A stretch of 18,304 bases of DNA from Bacteroidota bacterium (lineage in GTDB: Bacteria > Bacteroidota > Bacteroidia > Bacteroidales > VadinHA17). Of this stretch, positions 7,879 through 15,269 are shown piece after piece. Location: the NCBI GenBank assembly GCA_021816545.1, contig JAKAXP010000016.1, positions 1 to 18,304 of the forward strand. Reading direction: 5' to 3'. Each line of letters opens with the position of its first letter. Positions within the stretch are counted from its first letter, which is position 1. Made by a program: the position numbers and the translations under genes. The notes under the pieces are model-generated. The model saw nothing but the letters and a program-made list of their open reading frames with translations. It did not search any database and was not told the origin of the DNA.

Positions 7879-8838
7879 CGTAATATCTGAAATGTCAAAT
7901 TTTCCTGAGATAGTCTGAACTTCAGTGATCCCATGAAGAATACTGAAAAAGAATTCCTTGATCCTTTCAGTGGTCAGCGGTACAGGAGAGCCATTTCCAT
8001 CCATCCCCAGATCGTATGTTTTAAGCAATTGAGCACCAAGGCTGGCAGCTGTAAGAAGGAAATGATTCTGGAACTTGTCGGTATCAAGAAGATCAGCAGC
8101 CAGAACCTTTCCGATTACTGTATAGCTTCTGAGTGTTTTCTGGACCTCATCACTTGTCAGCGCCGTCCTGACCTCGTCCACTTCAAGGTTCATCTCAATC
8201 TTGCCCGAGTTAGGAGATTGGGGCAGTCCCTTGTACAGTGCACCCAGATCCGCAAGGCTCAGGTTGTAGAACTTTGTGCCCGGGATATAGTTTATTTTCT
8301 CGATTGAGAAGGCGCTGGGCAGAAGCAGCCACACCTCCTGTGCCGCCCTGACTGAGGGAGAGTTGAATGTTCCAACTATTGAATGGGTAATGTCAATGTT
8401 CTGTGTAGCAAAGACACCTCCAAGGACCACGCAATTCTGCAGAATGATATCGTCGGCATAGATGCTGCCCGCCACGAAAGCATTGTACAGGCTCACGGAT
8501 TTTGCATTAATGTCAGACTGAAATATCAGGTTGCAGTCCTGTGCCCTTGACACCAGTGAATTCGCTGATCCTACACTCTTCCTGAAGATGATATTCCCTT
8601 TGGCTTCGCTGTTCACGTACAGTTCATGATGGGCAAAGACAGCACCTCTTATTTCCGAGTCTCCGTTACGGATCTCGAGCTTCTTTGCATAGACTGCACC
8701 CTCTATTACGGTGTTGCCCTGAATTGTTACATGCCTGTCAAGCTCCGATGTTTTTTCCGGTAACAGAGATCCCTTGACCAGGTTATCCATTAATTCAACG
8801 TTCGTTTCGTTGAACCGTACCTCTTTAAGTTCCTTCAT
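7864..8838 (-). CDS. Bactofilin-like beta-helix protein with extra helical C-terminal domain
   Basis: 324 residues, no signal peptide or membrane helix. Residues about 36-158 form regularly repeating short strands with small and hydrophobic residues at fixed steps (VTIQGNTVIEGAVYAKKLEI, SEIRGAVFAHHELYV, AFVAGSIYADDIILQN, CVVLGGVFATQNIDI). This is the pattern of a right-handed beta-helix as in bactofilins (polymer-forming cytoskeletal proteins), which self-assemble into filaments at membranes. True bactofilins are mostly just this core. Here a second part of about 150 residues (190-324) follows, predicted helical and unlike anything I know. It is the last gene of the operon, 11 bases after the 352-residue gene. 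A scaffold or membrane-patch-forming role is inferred. Alternative: an unrelated beta-helix with no polymerisation. Confidence 0.7.
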   Translation of the reverse strand: MKELKEVRFNETNVELMDNLVKGSLLPEKTSELDRHVTIQGNTVIEGAVYAKKLEIRNGDSEIRGAVFAHHELYVNSEAKGNIIFRKSVGSANSLVSRAQDCNLIFQSDINAKSVSLYNAFVAGSIYADDIILQNCVVLGGVFATQNIDITHSIVGTFNSPSVRAAQEVWLLLPSAFSIEKINYIPGTKFYNLSLADLGALYKGLPQSPNSGKIEMNLEVDEVRTALTSDEVQKTLRSYTVIGKVLAADLLDTDKFQNHFLLTAASLGAQLLKTYDLGMDGNGSPVPLTTERIKEFFFSILHGITEVQTISGKFDISDITGRFN

Positions 8839-8849
8839 TGTATGATGTT

Positions 8850-9908
8850 TTAATTATTTGTAACTTTTATGTTGTTGATATTGGCCAGTTTGCGGATCAT
8901 ATCACGCACTCTTGCCGAGCGTACATCTCCCTCCCTGGACCAGGCTCTCAGTTCGGCAGAAAAATAGTTCTCCAGAATATCCTGGTATTCCCTGGCAGGG
9001 TTAATCCAGGTGTCAACTGATGAAACGAATTTTTCCCCTATCTCTTTCTTCAGTTTTTCCTGCCCAAGGGATGGAATATGTCTGGGCGTATAGACATCCC
9101 TGTTTATCTGGTTATTCTCATCATTGGTTTCACAAAAACAGACCGGAATATACTTTGATCCAGCCGTGTTCTCATTCAGCATACTGTGGGCGATGGTCCG
9201 GCCAAGATATTTTTGCTGCCATAGGAACAACTTGGCCTGATTGAGTGTGTCAAGAGCTCTTTTCTTTGCTATTGATGTACTCAGCTTTGACAGGGTCTCG
9301 CCGTTGTCCTTGCCGAATAGTGCAACAGTAGTGACAAGGTCACTGTTGATGTAACGGCTGTTATGGCTGTTGGCTTCATTGACGAACCCAAAGGTTATTT
9401 TGTCAAGTTCGGAAATCCTGTTTGTAAGCTCCCTGTTGAGATCTTCAAATATTTTGGAATATCTTCCGCTGATTCTGTGGTAGTCGCCCTCAAGCTGGTT
9501 CTTCTTTGCCATGCAGGCTTGTGCCAGCTCTCTCATGTGCATCAGATGAGAATCAACTGCCTGGGATAATTCTGATATCTGCTGGCTGATCTCTGACCTG
9601 ATGTACCCGAAGAATCCATTGATGACAGTATCTGCAACCTTTTTCGAGTTTACGACTTTTGCGGCTATTTCAGCCGTCTGGAATGCAGTCACTGCACCTG
9701 TCAGGAGATGGACATTCTGGTTGCAGTCCTTGACACTCCGATCGTAGGGAATTGTATCAACGTGAATGTTGACATCGACGGGAACAACCTGTTCATAATA
9801 TACCGTAACTGTATGTGATCCGCCATTCTGTGATGGGGGATAGGAAACGGTCTTTGACTCAGAACCTGATACGGTGATGCTTTCCCTGTAGCTTCTTGTG
9901 TAGCTCAT
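8850..9908 (-). CDS. Helical operon protein, paralog of the upstream 304-residue protein; function unknown
   Basis: 352 residues, no signal peptide and no convincing membrane segment. Residues 1-45 are a Ser/Thr/Tyr-rich, strand-like head that its paralog lacks. From about residue 51 it aligns along its length with the product of 9921-10835: DTIP, the helical segment IRSEISQQISELSQAVDSHLM (104-123), DYHRISGRYSKIFEDLN (142-158), RISELDK (164-170), then a strand-like KYIPVCFCE (252-260) and a helical tail. The core is strongly helical and probably forms long helical hairpins. I know no family for it. The gap to the preceding gene is 12 bases and to the next 11, so co-transcription is nearly certain. 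Function is inferred only from the SPFH/bactofilin context, perhaps as a membrane-scaffold or coiled-coil component. Confidence 0.8.
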   Translation of the reverse strand: MSYTRSYRESITVSGSESKTVSYPPSQNGGSHTVTVYYEQVVPVDVNIHVDTIPYDRSVKDCNQNVHLLTGAVTAFQTAEIAAKVVNSKKVADTVINGFFGYIRSEISQQISELSQAVDSHLMHMRELAQACMAKKNQLEGDYHRISGRYSKIFEDLNRELTNRISELDKITFGFVNEANSHNSRYINSDLVTTVALFGKDNGETLSKLSTSIAKKRALDTLNQAKLFLWQQKYLGRTIAHSMLNENTAGSKYIPVCFCETNDENNQINRDVYTPRHIPSLGQEKLKKEIGEKFVSSVDTWINPAREYQDILENYFSAELRAWSREGDVRSARVRDMIRKLANINNIKVTNN

Positions 9909-9920
9909 CTTTTCCCGGGT

Positions 9921-10835
9921 TTAAATGATCATATGTGAGTCAGCTGCAAACAGCTTGGAGGTGAGCTCCTTTACCCTCGGAGAGGCAGTGGATGCTATTA
10001 CCATCTTGCTGAATTCGTTCCTGATTTCAGGGGAAGGGCTGTTGTTGTCCTTCCATTCCAGGCCTGCAAAGGCAGAAGCAATAGTATTCTTGATTGATGA
10101 AATGGCTGCATTGTCAAGCTCTGTCTTTGTTACAATTACTTCAGTACTGCGTGCTCCGGTACTGTCTACACAGTATTCACAGACAGCAACCGGTATATAA
10201 GATCTGGCTGTCCCGAGGTAACGGCAGTCATTTATGAGAATGTGGTCCGTCAGCTTCTTCTGTACTGCCATGTCGTATACGAAGTTCCTCATTGCTGATA
10301 TCACTCCGAGACTCTTTTGTTTCACATTTGAAACAACAAGCTTCTGGCTCATCGATATTGACTCTGTCTGTGAAACAGGTATCGTTGCAGTAAGGCTCCT
10401 GGTCCTGTTGGATATCTTGTCAATCTCCTTGCATGCAAATTCGATTACTGGTTTATCAAGCTCAAAAATCCTGCTGCGGAGCATCGAATTGAGTCCGTTG
10501 AAGAGCTTGGTATACCTTGATGAGATCATGTTATAATCGCGGTTCATCCTGTCCTTGATACTCAACAGAGCTTTCTTCTGCTGAACAAGCTGCATGAGGT
10601 GAGAGTCAACGTCACTCTGAAGCTTCGCCATCTTCTGTGAAATCTGGGACCTAATGAGAGAATAGAATCCTTTGTTTACATTGCTGCAAATCAGGTCAGA
10701 AGCTTTGGTCTCTGCAATGATTACCGCCGTTTGCATCACACCAACAGCTGCTGTGGTGCCATTAACATTTCTCGATACGCTCGACAACTCATCCGCCATC
10801 GGTGTCGTATCAACAGTATAGTTAAATGTTGCCAT
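9921..10835 (-). CDS. Helical operon protein, paralog of the downstream 352-residue protein; function unknown
   Basis: 304 residues, cytoplasmic by sequence. It shares with its neighbour the segments IRSQISQKMAKLQSDVDSHL (61-80), DYNMISSRYTKLFNGLN (100-116), RIFELDK (122-128) and SYIPVAVCE (212-220), in the same order and spacing. The pair therefore arose by tandem duplication. Both are rich in long amphipathic helices in the first 145 residues, followed by a mixed region with the YIPV strand and a helical end. Two Cys in VCEYC (219 and 222) have no full match in the paralog, which has CFCE. The gene lies 35 bases after the large acidic-tail gene and 12 bases before its paralog. Divergence after duplication suggests two distinct subunits, possibly a hetero-oligomer; this is inference. 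Confidence 0.8.
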   Translation of the reverse strand: MATFNYTVDTTPMADELSSVSRNVNGTTAAVGVMQTAVIIAETKASDLICSNVNKGFYSLIRSQISQKMAKLQSDVDSHLMQLVQQKKALLSIKDRMNRDYNMISSRYTKLFNGLNSMLRSRIFELDKPVIEFACKEIDKISNRTRSLTATIPVSQTESISMSQKLVVSNVKQKSLGVISAMRNFVYDMAVQKKLTDHILINDCRYLGTARSYIPVAVCEYCVDSTGARSTEVIVTKTELDNAAISSIKNTIASAFAGLEWKDNNSPSPEIRNEFSKMVIASTASPRVKELTSKLFAADSHMII

Positions 10836-10870
10836 GATTGATCATTTTGTTACTTGTTCCGTTCGGATAG

Positions 10871-13072
10871 TTATCTGCCCTGCTCACTTTCGTCGTCCTC
10901 ATCTTCATCTTCATCTTCATCCTCATCCTCATCCTCAAGGTCATCCTCCACGTCCTCCTCATCTTCGATCTCAAACTCAGCATTATCCTCTTCCTCAGTA
11001 CGTTCCATGCCTTGACCTTCGACAGCTTCTCCTGCATTTTCCTGGACTTCTCCATCAAGTTCAAGGTCTGCCGCTCCCGTTACCGTGGAGGAAGCCTCAG
11101 GGGCAGAGTCTGCAGTCATATTATCGGCAGTCATATCCGTAGCCGGACCGGCGATCTCATCAGTGAGGTCTGCTAGCTGCGGTTCTGGTTCTGAAACCCC
11201 TGGATTTTGTGATGACTCTTCTGAAAGCTCACTTTCAAGATCATTGAGACTGCTTTTTGCCAGCCCCGGAAGATTAATGGCTACATAGTCATAAACCACA
11301 TCCTCTACGCTTGGTGCAGGAGGAATCTCCGATACTTTTGCAAACAACGGGTTTACCGTAACAAGTGGCTTTCTCCTCTCTTCAAGCTGGTTTGCCTCGC
11401 TGCCTGCGATTGCAGTTTCTTTTGCATTGCCATCGCGCAGCATCGCATCAAAGTAATCAATATGCTCGAATTTGCCCGCCTTTACATCGATATCTTCCTT
11501 TAGCCTGTCCATGAAAGCTTCGAAATCAAGCTGGACATTCTGGAATTCCTTGGACTGTAATTCGAAGGCAGCAAATACTTCGGCAGAGTTGTCTCCCGTC
11601 TTCACCACCGTTGCATCAAGTGAACCATCTGACTGTTCCATGCTTTCTTCAGTTTTCTTTAGCGAAGAAAGCGTATTATACGCGGCTACATAATCCCTCA
11701 GGCTTGCGCGCATCAGGTTTATGAGATCCGCACTTTCAGCCCTGTTTCTGCCATAAAAGTCCTCCGTGTCCTGATGCCATTTATTGAGATAGCTGATTTT
11801 CTGATCCTTAATGTGATTGTATATATTCATGCGTTCTACACTTGTCTCCCTCATAAGATTCTGCACTATGGGTGCAACTATCTCCTCATGAATCTGGTGA
11901 ATTCCAAACGGGAAACTGGTAGTACTGCCGTCTTCTGCAGTCCACAGGTCTGAGACGAGGTTATACTTCACACGTGAGCTGTCTTTCAGATTGAACGGTA
12001 CATAATCCTGTACAGAATCACTATAATTGAAATTCTCACTGCTTATTCTTTCAATCTCCTGTGCTTCCAGTACCGGAGAGTAATGGTTATACGGTGCTTT
12101 CAGTATTTTATAGAGAACCTTATTTGATTCGAAAACGACTTTGTCGGTCGAGGCAAGTTTAAGAGCCGAAATCGCCTGGACTGAATTTGCCATAGTCATC
12201 ATAAGACCTTTCAGTACGTCTTCAAACTGAGCCGTATCCCTTGATAAGGAGTCTTTTAGCTTATTAATCGACTGGAACTTTGCAACTTCGCCCTGGTACT
12301 TGTTGGTATTAAATACCTGGAAAACCGGAGCCCCTGTTGGTACTTCATCTGTGGAATATTCCCTCAGAAAACCAAGGTAAGAGCTGTCATTTGCAACAAG
12401 TGGCAGTGATACGGATGAGACATCGAGATCATCCATGCAGTAAGATATGGTCCTGAGAGTTCTTTCGAGTTTCCCGAAATAGTCGTGTTGATTGACTTGC
12501 TGCATCGATTTCGAAAGGGTTTCGGTATCGACCTCCTCAACTTCTTCCGATGTTTCCACGAGGGGTGCTTCCGCGGAGAGTTTTTCAAGATCAGTGATTG
12601 ACTCTATGAGCAGATCATTTTGTCTCGACAACTGGAGCTTGACTTCGGATTCCGGAACAACGCCGGAGTAATCTACAATGAAGCTTTTTGTCTCGTATTC
12701 AATCTGGTCTGCCACAGGAACGTAGGCAATACCCATCCGGGTTACCTTATAGTCGCGAAAAATCTCCCTGTGCATCTTGTCGAACTCATTTATCCTGCTC
12801 CCCAATTCCTCCATCTCTTTCTTTATCTTGTTCTCCTTCAGCATGAAAATGATAAACGGGATAATGAGAATGCCCAGCAGCCATTTTAACATCGCGGCTT
12901 TTGAGCGTTCCTTCTCAAGAAGAACGTTCTCTTCTTTCAGCTTAAGGATTTCTTTTTCAAGCTTTTCTTCCTGCTGAACAATCTTTTCAGCTGCCGACTG
13001 ATAGTAGTCGAACAATATTTTCGCCTGATCCTGGAAAATATTGGTCGATTCCGGGAAAATTTTTCCTTTCAT
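10871..13072 (-). CDS. Large coiled-coil membrane protein with Asp/Glu-repeat tail; function unknown
   Basis: 733 residues. Residues 26-57 form a charged coiled coil (EEKLEKEILKLKEENVLLEK). A single membrane helix follows at 61-78 (MLKWLLGILIIPFIIFML), with another coiled coil at 79-105. There is no cleavable signal. A short stretch GIAYVPVADQIEYE (114-127) resembles the YIPV strand of the two downstream proteins. Residues 180-560 are mainly helical and without a known domain. From about 625 the chain becomes low-complexity acidic, and 693-730 is almost pure Asp/Glu, including an alternating Glu-Asp run. Such tails often bind basic proteins, metal ions or positively charged surfaces. It is the third gene of the operon, 20 bases after the membrane-protein gene. 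The start at 13072 is supported by a leader element shared with the first gene. Orientation of the long C-terminal part is not determined by sequence alone. Confidence 0.82.
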   Translation of the reverse strand: MKGKIFPESTNIFQDQAKILFDYYQSAAEKIVQQEEKLEKEILKLKEENVLLEKERSKAAMLKWLLGILIIPFIIFMLKENKIKKEMEELGSRINEFDKMHREIFRDYKVTRMGIAYVPVADQIEYETKSFIVDYSGVVPESEVKLQLSRQNDLLIESITDLEKLSAEAPLVETSEEVEEVDTETLSKSMQQVNQHDYFGKLERTLRTISYCMDDLDVSSVSLPLVANDSSYLGFLREYSTDEVPTGAPVFQVFNTNKYQGEVAKFQSINKLKDSLSRDTAQFEDVLKGLMMTMANSVQAISALKLASTDKVVFESNKVLYKILKAPYNHYSPVLEAQEIERISSENFNYSDSVQDYVPFNLKDSSRVKYNLVSDLWTAEDGSTTSFPFGIHQIHEEIVAPIVQNLMRETSVERMNIYNHIKDQKISYLNKWHQDTEDFYGRNRAESADLINLMRASLRDYVAAYNTLSSLKKTEESMEQSDGSLDATVVKTGDNSAEVFAAFELQSKEFQNVQLDFEAFMDRLKEDIDVKAGKFEHIDYFDAMLRDGNAKETAIAGSEANQLEERRKPLVTVNPLFAKVSEIPPAPSVEDVVYDYVAINLPGLAKSSLNDLESELSEESSQNPGVSEPEPQLADLTDEIAGPATDMTADNMTADSAPEASSTVTGAADLELDGEVQENAGEAVEGQGMERTEEEDNAEFEIEDEEDVEDDLEDEDEDEDEDEDEDDESEQGR
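10896..10937 (-). repeat. Hexanucleotide microsatellite coding the Asp/Glu run
   Basis: Seven perfect-frame copies of the hexamer TCNTCA (TCCTCA or TCTTCA on the plus strand) lie in tandem over 42 bases. They encode alternating Glu-Asp codons of the acidic tail. Short perfect repeats like this are prone to copy-number change by slippage; loss or gain of whole units would change only tail length. Confidence 0.9.
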
Positions 13073-13082
13073 AATATTATGT

Positions 13083-13091
13083 TTTAGTAAT
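13083..13091 (-). promoter_or_regulatory. Shared leader 9-mer before the acidic-tail gene
   Basis: This is the second copy of ATTACTAAA on the minus strand, again exactly 10 bases before an ATG (start at 13072). It lies inside the 20-base gap after the membrane-protein gene. The last gene of the operon has a looser version (ATTAAAACATCATACA before its ATG). Identity at fixed spacing supports the start choices for both genes. Confidence 0.4.
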
Positions 13092-13092
13092 G

Positions 13093-13803
13093 TTAAACTG
13101 AGTAAACCTGCTTTCTGTCCCTGAGTGTACGGCTACAAGCATCTATCTTGAGTTTCAGCATATCATAATCTATATTTGTCCTGAAGAGAAGGCCGTCTAC
13201 AGCGGTCAGTTCGTCAAGGAACTTGTCTTCAATTTCGAATGCCTCCGGATTATTGGACGGAGAGATTGACCTGATGTCATACTGCAGCTCCTCAAGGGAT
13301 GTAGTTATATATTGAGGAACGCCACTGAGCTTTTCGAGTTTAAGCTGGATGTCCTTGACTGATTTCTTCATCTGCACCAGTTTGGTACGATGCGACTGCT
13401 CCTCATTGTATACCTCGACAGTTTTATCCGAAACAGTGAAGACCGTCACGAGGCTGCCGAAAAGACCAACCAGAAGAATTACATGAACGAGTATCTGTGT
13501 CTTGATCTCGAAGTTTTTAAACACGTTCATAACCAGCATCGCCAGTACTGCGAGTATGACATAGAAACTGATTGACAACCATCTGATACCCAAACTTCCT
13601 ATGGTTCTCTGTGGCTTGTCCTTCAGATTGATCCATGGAAAGAGAATGTCACTCGTAATGAATATGAATATTATACATGAGATGATAATATTCAGTGTAC
13701 GGGCATCAGGTTCAGCATTCTTTCCAAAGTAGAGGAAAGAGATAATTATCAACGCTAATCCTGCCAGAAGCAGGAGGTAGCTCATGATTTTGCTTGTATT
13801 CAT
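13093..13803 (-). CDS. Four-helix membrane protein with cytoplasmic coiled-coil tail; function unknown
   Basis: 236 residues. Four hydrophobic helices are visible at about 7-25, 37-54, 74-95 and 102-123. A soluble tail follows that starts with a coiled coil (about 128-165, KLVQMKKSVKDIQLKLEKLS) and then helical segments (LEELQYDIRS, FEIEDKFLDEL, DMLKLKIDACSRTLRDR). The positive residues between helices 2 and 3 (LKDKPQR) would place that loop and the tail in the cytoplasm. It matches no family I can name. It is the second gene of the operon, 18 bases after the SPFH gene. In Bacillus, SPFH protein YdjI is encoded with the membrane proteins YdjG and YdjH; this gene occupies the comparable place, but no sequence relationship to them is evident. 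A membrane-anchor role is inference. Confidence 0.8.
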   Translation of the reverse strand: MNTSKIMSYLLLLAGLALIIISFLYFGKNAEPDARTLNIIISCIIFIFITSDILFPWINLKDKPQRTIGSLGIRWLSISFYVILAVLAMLVMNVFKNFEIKTQILVHVILLVGLFGSLVTVFTVSDKTVEVYNEEQSHRTKLVQMKKSVKDIQLKLEKLSGVPQYITTSLEELQYDIRSISPSNNPEAFEIEDKFLDELTAVDGLLFRTNIDYDMLKLKIDACSRTLRDRKQVYSV

Positions 13804-13821
13804 TTTTCCGTTGTTAGGAGA

Positions 13822-15123
13822 TTATCTCTTTTGGCCGCATCTTGGGCAGAACTTGACTGATGGCGGAAGCTGGGTGCCGCATCTGGAGCATTTATCTTCA
13901 GCCATAGCTTTACCACAGTTAGGGCAGAAAGCACTTGAAGCTGGTACTGCTGAATTGCAGTTTGGACATAGTCCCTGGTCAGATTTTAGCTGTGTACCAC
14001 AACTTATGCAACGCTTTGCACTGGAATCGTTATCGGTACCACATTTCGGACATGGATTATATGCATCTCCGCAATAGGGACAGAATTTATGAGTGTTTGG
14101 ATATTTCTTTGCGCAATTTGAGCAAAAAACCTCCTTTACCTGAGGTGTCTGGCCGGCGAAACCGGCCTGTGGTCCCTGTGTGCCAGGGCCGCCCTGTGGT
14201 CCCTGAGCACCGGGGCTGAAGGTGGGCTGGCTGTACTGAGGCTGCATGACTCCGCCTCCTCCGAGACCTCCCATAAGGTTTGTAGCTACCACAGCTCCTA
14301 AGAGGCCGGCACCACCACCTCCGGAAATATTGTCGACGGCACCTTTAGTTATTTCGAATGCCTGTGACTGCTGCCATGTGTAACCACCGATAGCCTGAGC
14401 ACTCTGACGTGACATAGCGTCAAGGATCCTCTGACCAACCTCTGTTGTATTGTCGACTTCAATGGTTGTAACATAGAATTTTATGAGCTCGAATCCCAGA
14501 TTCTCCCAGAAAGGAAGCATGACAGACCTTAAGTGTTCCGATGTGCTGTCAAGATAGGCTGAGATCTGTTTGAGCCCAATTCTATTACTAATCATAAACT
14601 GCATCAGAACTGACTTAGTCTTCGTGGTAAACTCCCCCTCAAATTGATCCGTAAGATCTTCCTCGTCGAATTCGGTCTTTGTCCCCACAATTTTTAAAAG
14701 AAACCTTTCCGCATCCTTAATCTTCAGTCCATAAAGGCCACTGGCAATTAGAGGTATGCCGGTGTTATAATCCGGATCATGAATATCCATCCGGTTTATT
14801 TTCCATTCGATATTGTATGGTTGCAGCTTGTTTACGAACCATACTTCGGCTGTAAACGGATTCTTACCACCAAATGGTATTCCATAAAGACTCCTGAGGA
14901 TAGGAAGGTTCTCAGTGTTAAGAGTATGCTTCCCTGGACCAAATTTGCCTGCAATCTGTCCTTTTGTGAACAAGATTGCCTCCTGTGATTCCTGGACAAT
15001 TAGTTGGGTGTAGGTGCTGAGATTGGTAGCCTCGCTGGATGAGTGGTTCGCCGGCACAAATTTATGGGCATAAACTGTTTTGCCTCTGTCCGGAGCCCAA
15101 CTGACAAGGTCAATTATGGCCAT
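13822..15123 (-). CDS. YdjI-type SPFH domain protein fused to four zinc ribbons
   Basis: 433 residues. Residues 1-245 are an SPFH domain of the YdjI ('virion core protein') type: YTQLIVQESQEAILFTKGQI (38-57), FGPGKHTLNTENLPIL (61-76), GGKNPFTAEVWFVN (85-98), RFLLKIVGTKTEF (140-152). A Gly/Pro/Gln-rich linker follows (268-330), with collagen-like GPQGGPGTQGPQ. Residues 334-429 hold eight C-x2-C knuckles: Cys 334/337, 348/351, 358/361, 372/375, 386/389, 400/403, 412/415 and 426/429. In each successive pair the knuckles are 10 residues apart, giving four zinc ribbons. SPFH proteins form rings or patches on membranes. YdjI in Bacillus subtilis links PspA to the membrane under envelope stress. It is the first gene of the six-gene operon, so it probably organises it. 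No signal peptide is seen; the Gly-rich stretch around 268-290 is the only moderately hydrophobic segment. Confidence 0.92.
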   Translation of the reverse strand: MAIIDLVSWAPDRGKTVYAHKFVPANHSSSEATNLSTYTQLIVQESQEAILFTKGQIAGKFGPGKHTLNTENLPILRSLYGIPFGGKNPFTAEVWFVNKLQPYNIEWKINRMDIHDPDYNTGIPLIASGLYGLKIKDAERFLLKIVGTKTEFDEEDLTDQFEGEFTTKTKSVLMQFMISNRIGLKQISAYLDSTSEHLRSVMLPFWENLGFELIKFYVTTIEVDNTTEVGQRILDAMSRQSAQAIGGYTWQQSQAFEITKGAVDNISGGGGAGLLGAVVATNLMGGLGGGGVMQPQYSQPTFSPGAQGPQGGPGTQGPQAGFAGQTPQVKEVFCSNCAKKYPNTHKFCPYCGDAYNPCPKCGTDNDSSAKRCISCGTQLKSDQGLCPNCNSAVPASSAFCPNCGKAMAEDKCSRCGTQLPPSVKFCPRCGQKR

Positions 15124-15133
15124 AGTTCATAGA

Positions 15134-15142
15134 TTTAGTAAT
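15134..15142 (-). promoter_or_regulatory. Shared leader 9-mer before the SPFH gene
   Basis: On the minus strand the 9-mer ATTACTAAA ends exactly 10 bases before the start codon of the SPFH gene. The same 9-mer at the same distance precedes the third gene of the operon (13083-13091). Neither gene has a Shine-Dalgarno sequence. The element may be an AT-rich translation-initiation signal or a regulator binding site. Confidence 0.4.
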
Positions 15143-15167
15143 TGTTAGTATTTAGTTTTATTACTAA
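15135..15167. repeat. 8-base inverted repeat in the operon leader
   Basis: TTAGTAAT (15135-15142) and ATTACTAA (15160-15167) are perfect inverted copies 17 bases apart, starting 11 bases before the operon's first start codon. A further ATTACTAA lies at 15323-15330. The arrangement could be an operator or a weak stem-loop that covers the translation start. Confidence 0.4.
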
Positions 15168-15260
15168 GCAGGTCCTAGAAAATTCAGTCAATTATGTACT
15201 GGTAAGTTCTGTCTGGTGTAAGTATCTGTTTAGTAGTTATAATAACGACTTAATGTTTTC

Positions 15261-15269
15261 CAAATTATA
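15261..15269 (-). promoter_or_regulatory. Possible promoter of the six-gene operon
   Basis: The minus strand reads TATAATTTG, 137 bases before the SPFH start. It contains a TATAAT hexamer and resembles the Bacteroidota -7 element TAnnTTTG, but with one extra base. An AT-rich stretch ending in TTTTAG lies about 18 bases upstream. The match is imperfect and the assignment tentative. Confidence 0.25.

Noticed and set aside
10834..11142. His/Pro-rich 102-codon frame on the plus strand
   Set aside because: It is the exact complement of the Asp/Glu tail codons and the adjacent low-complexity region, so an artefact of the repeat.
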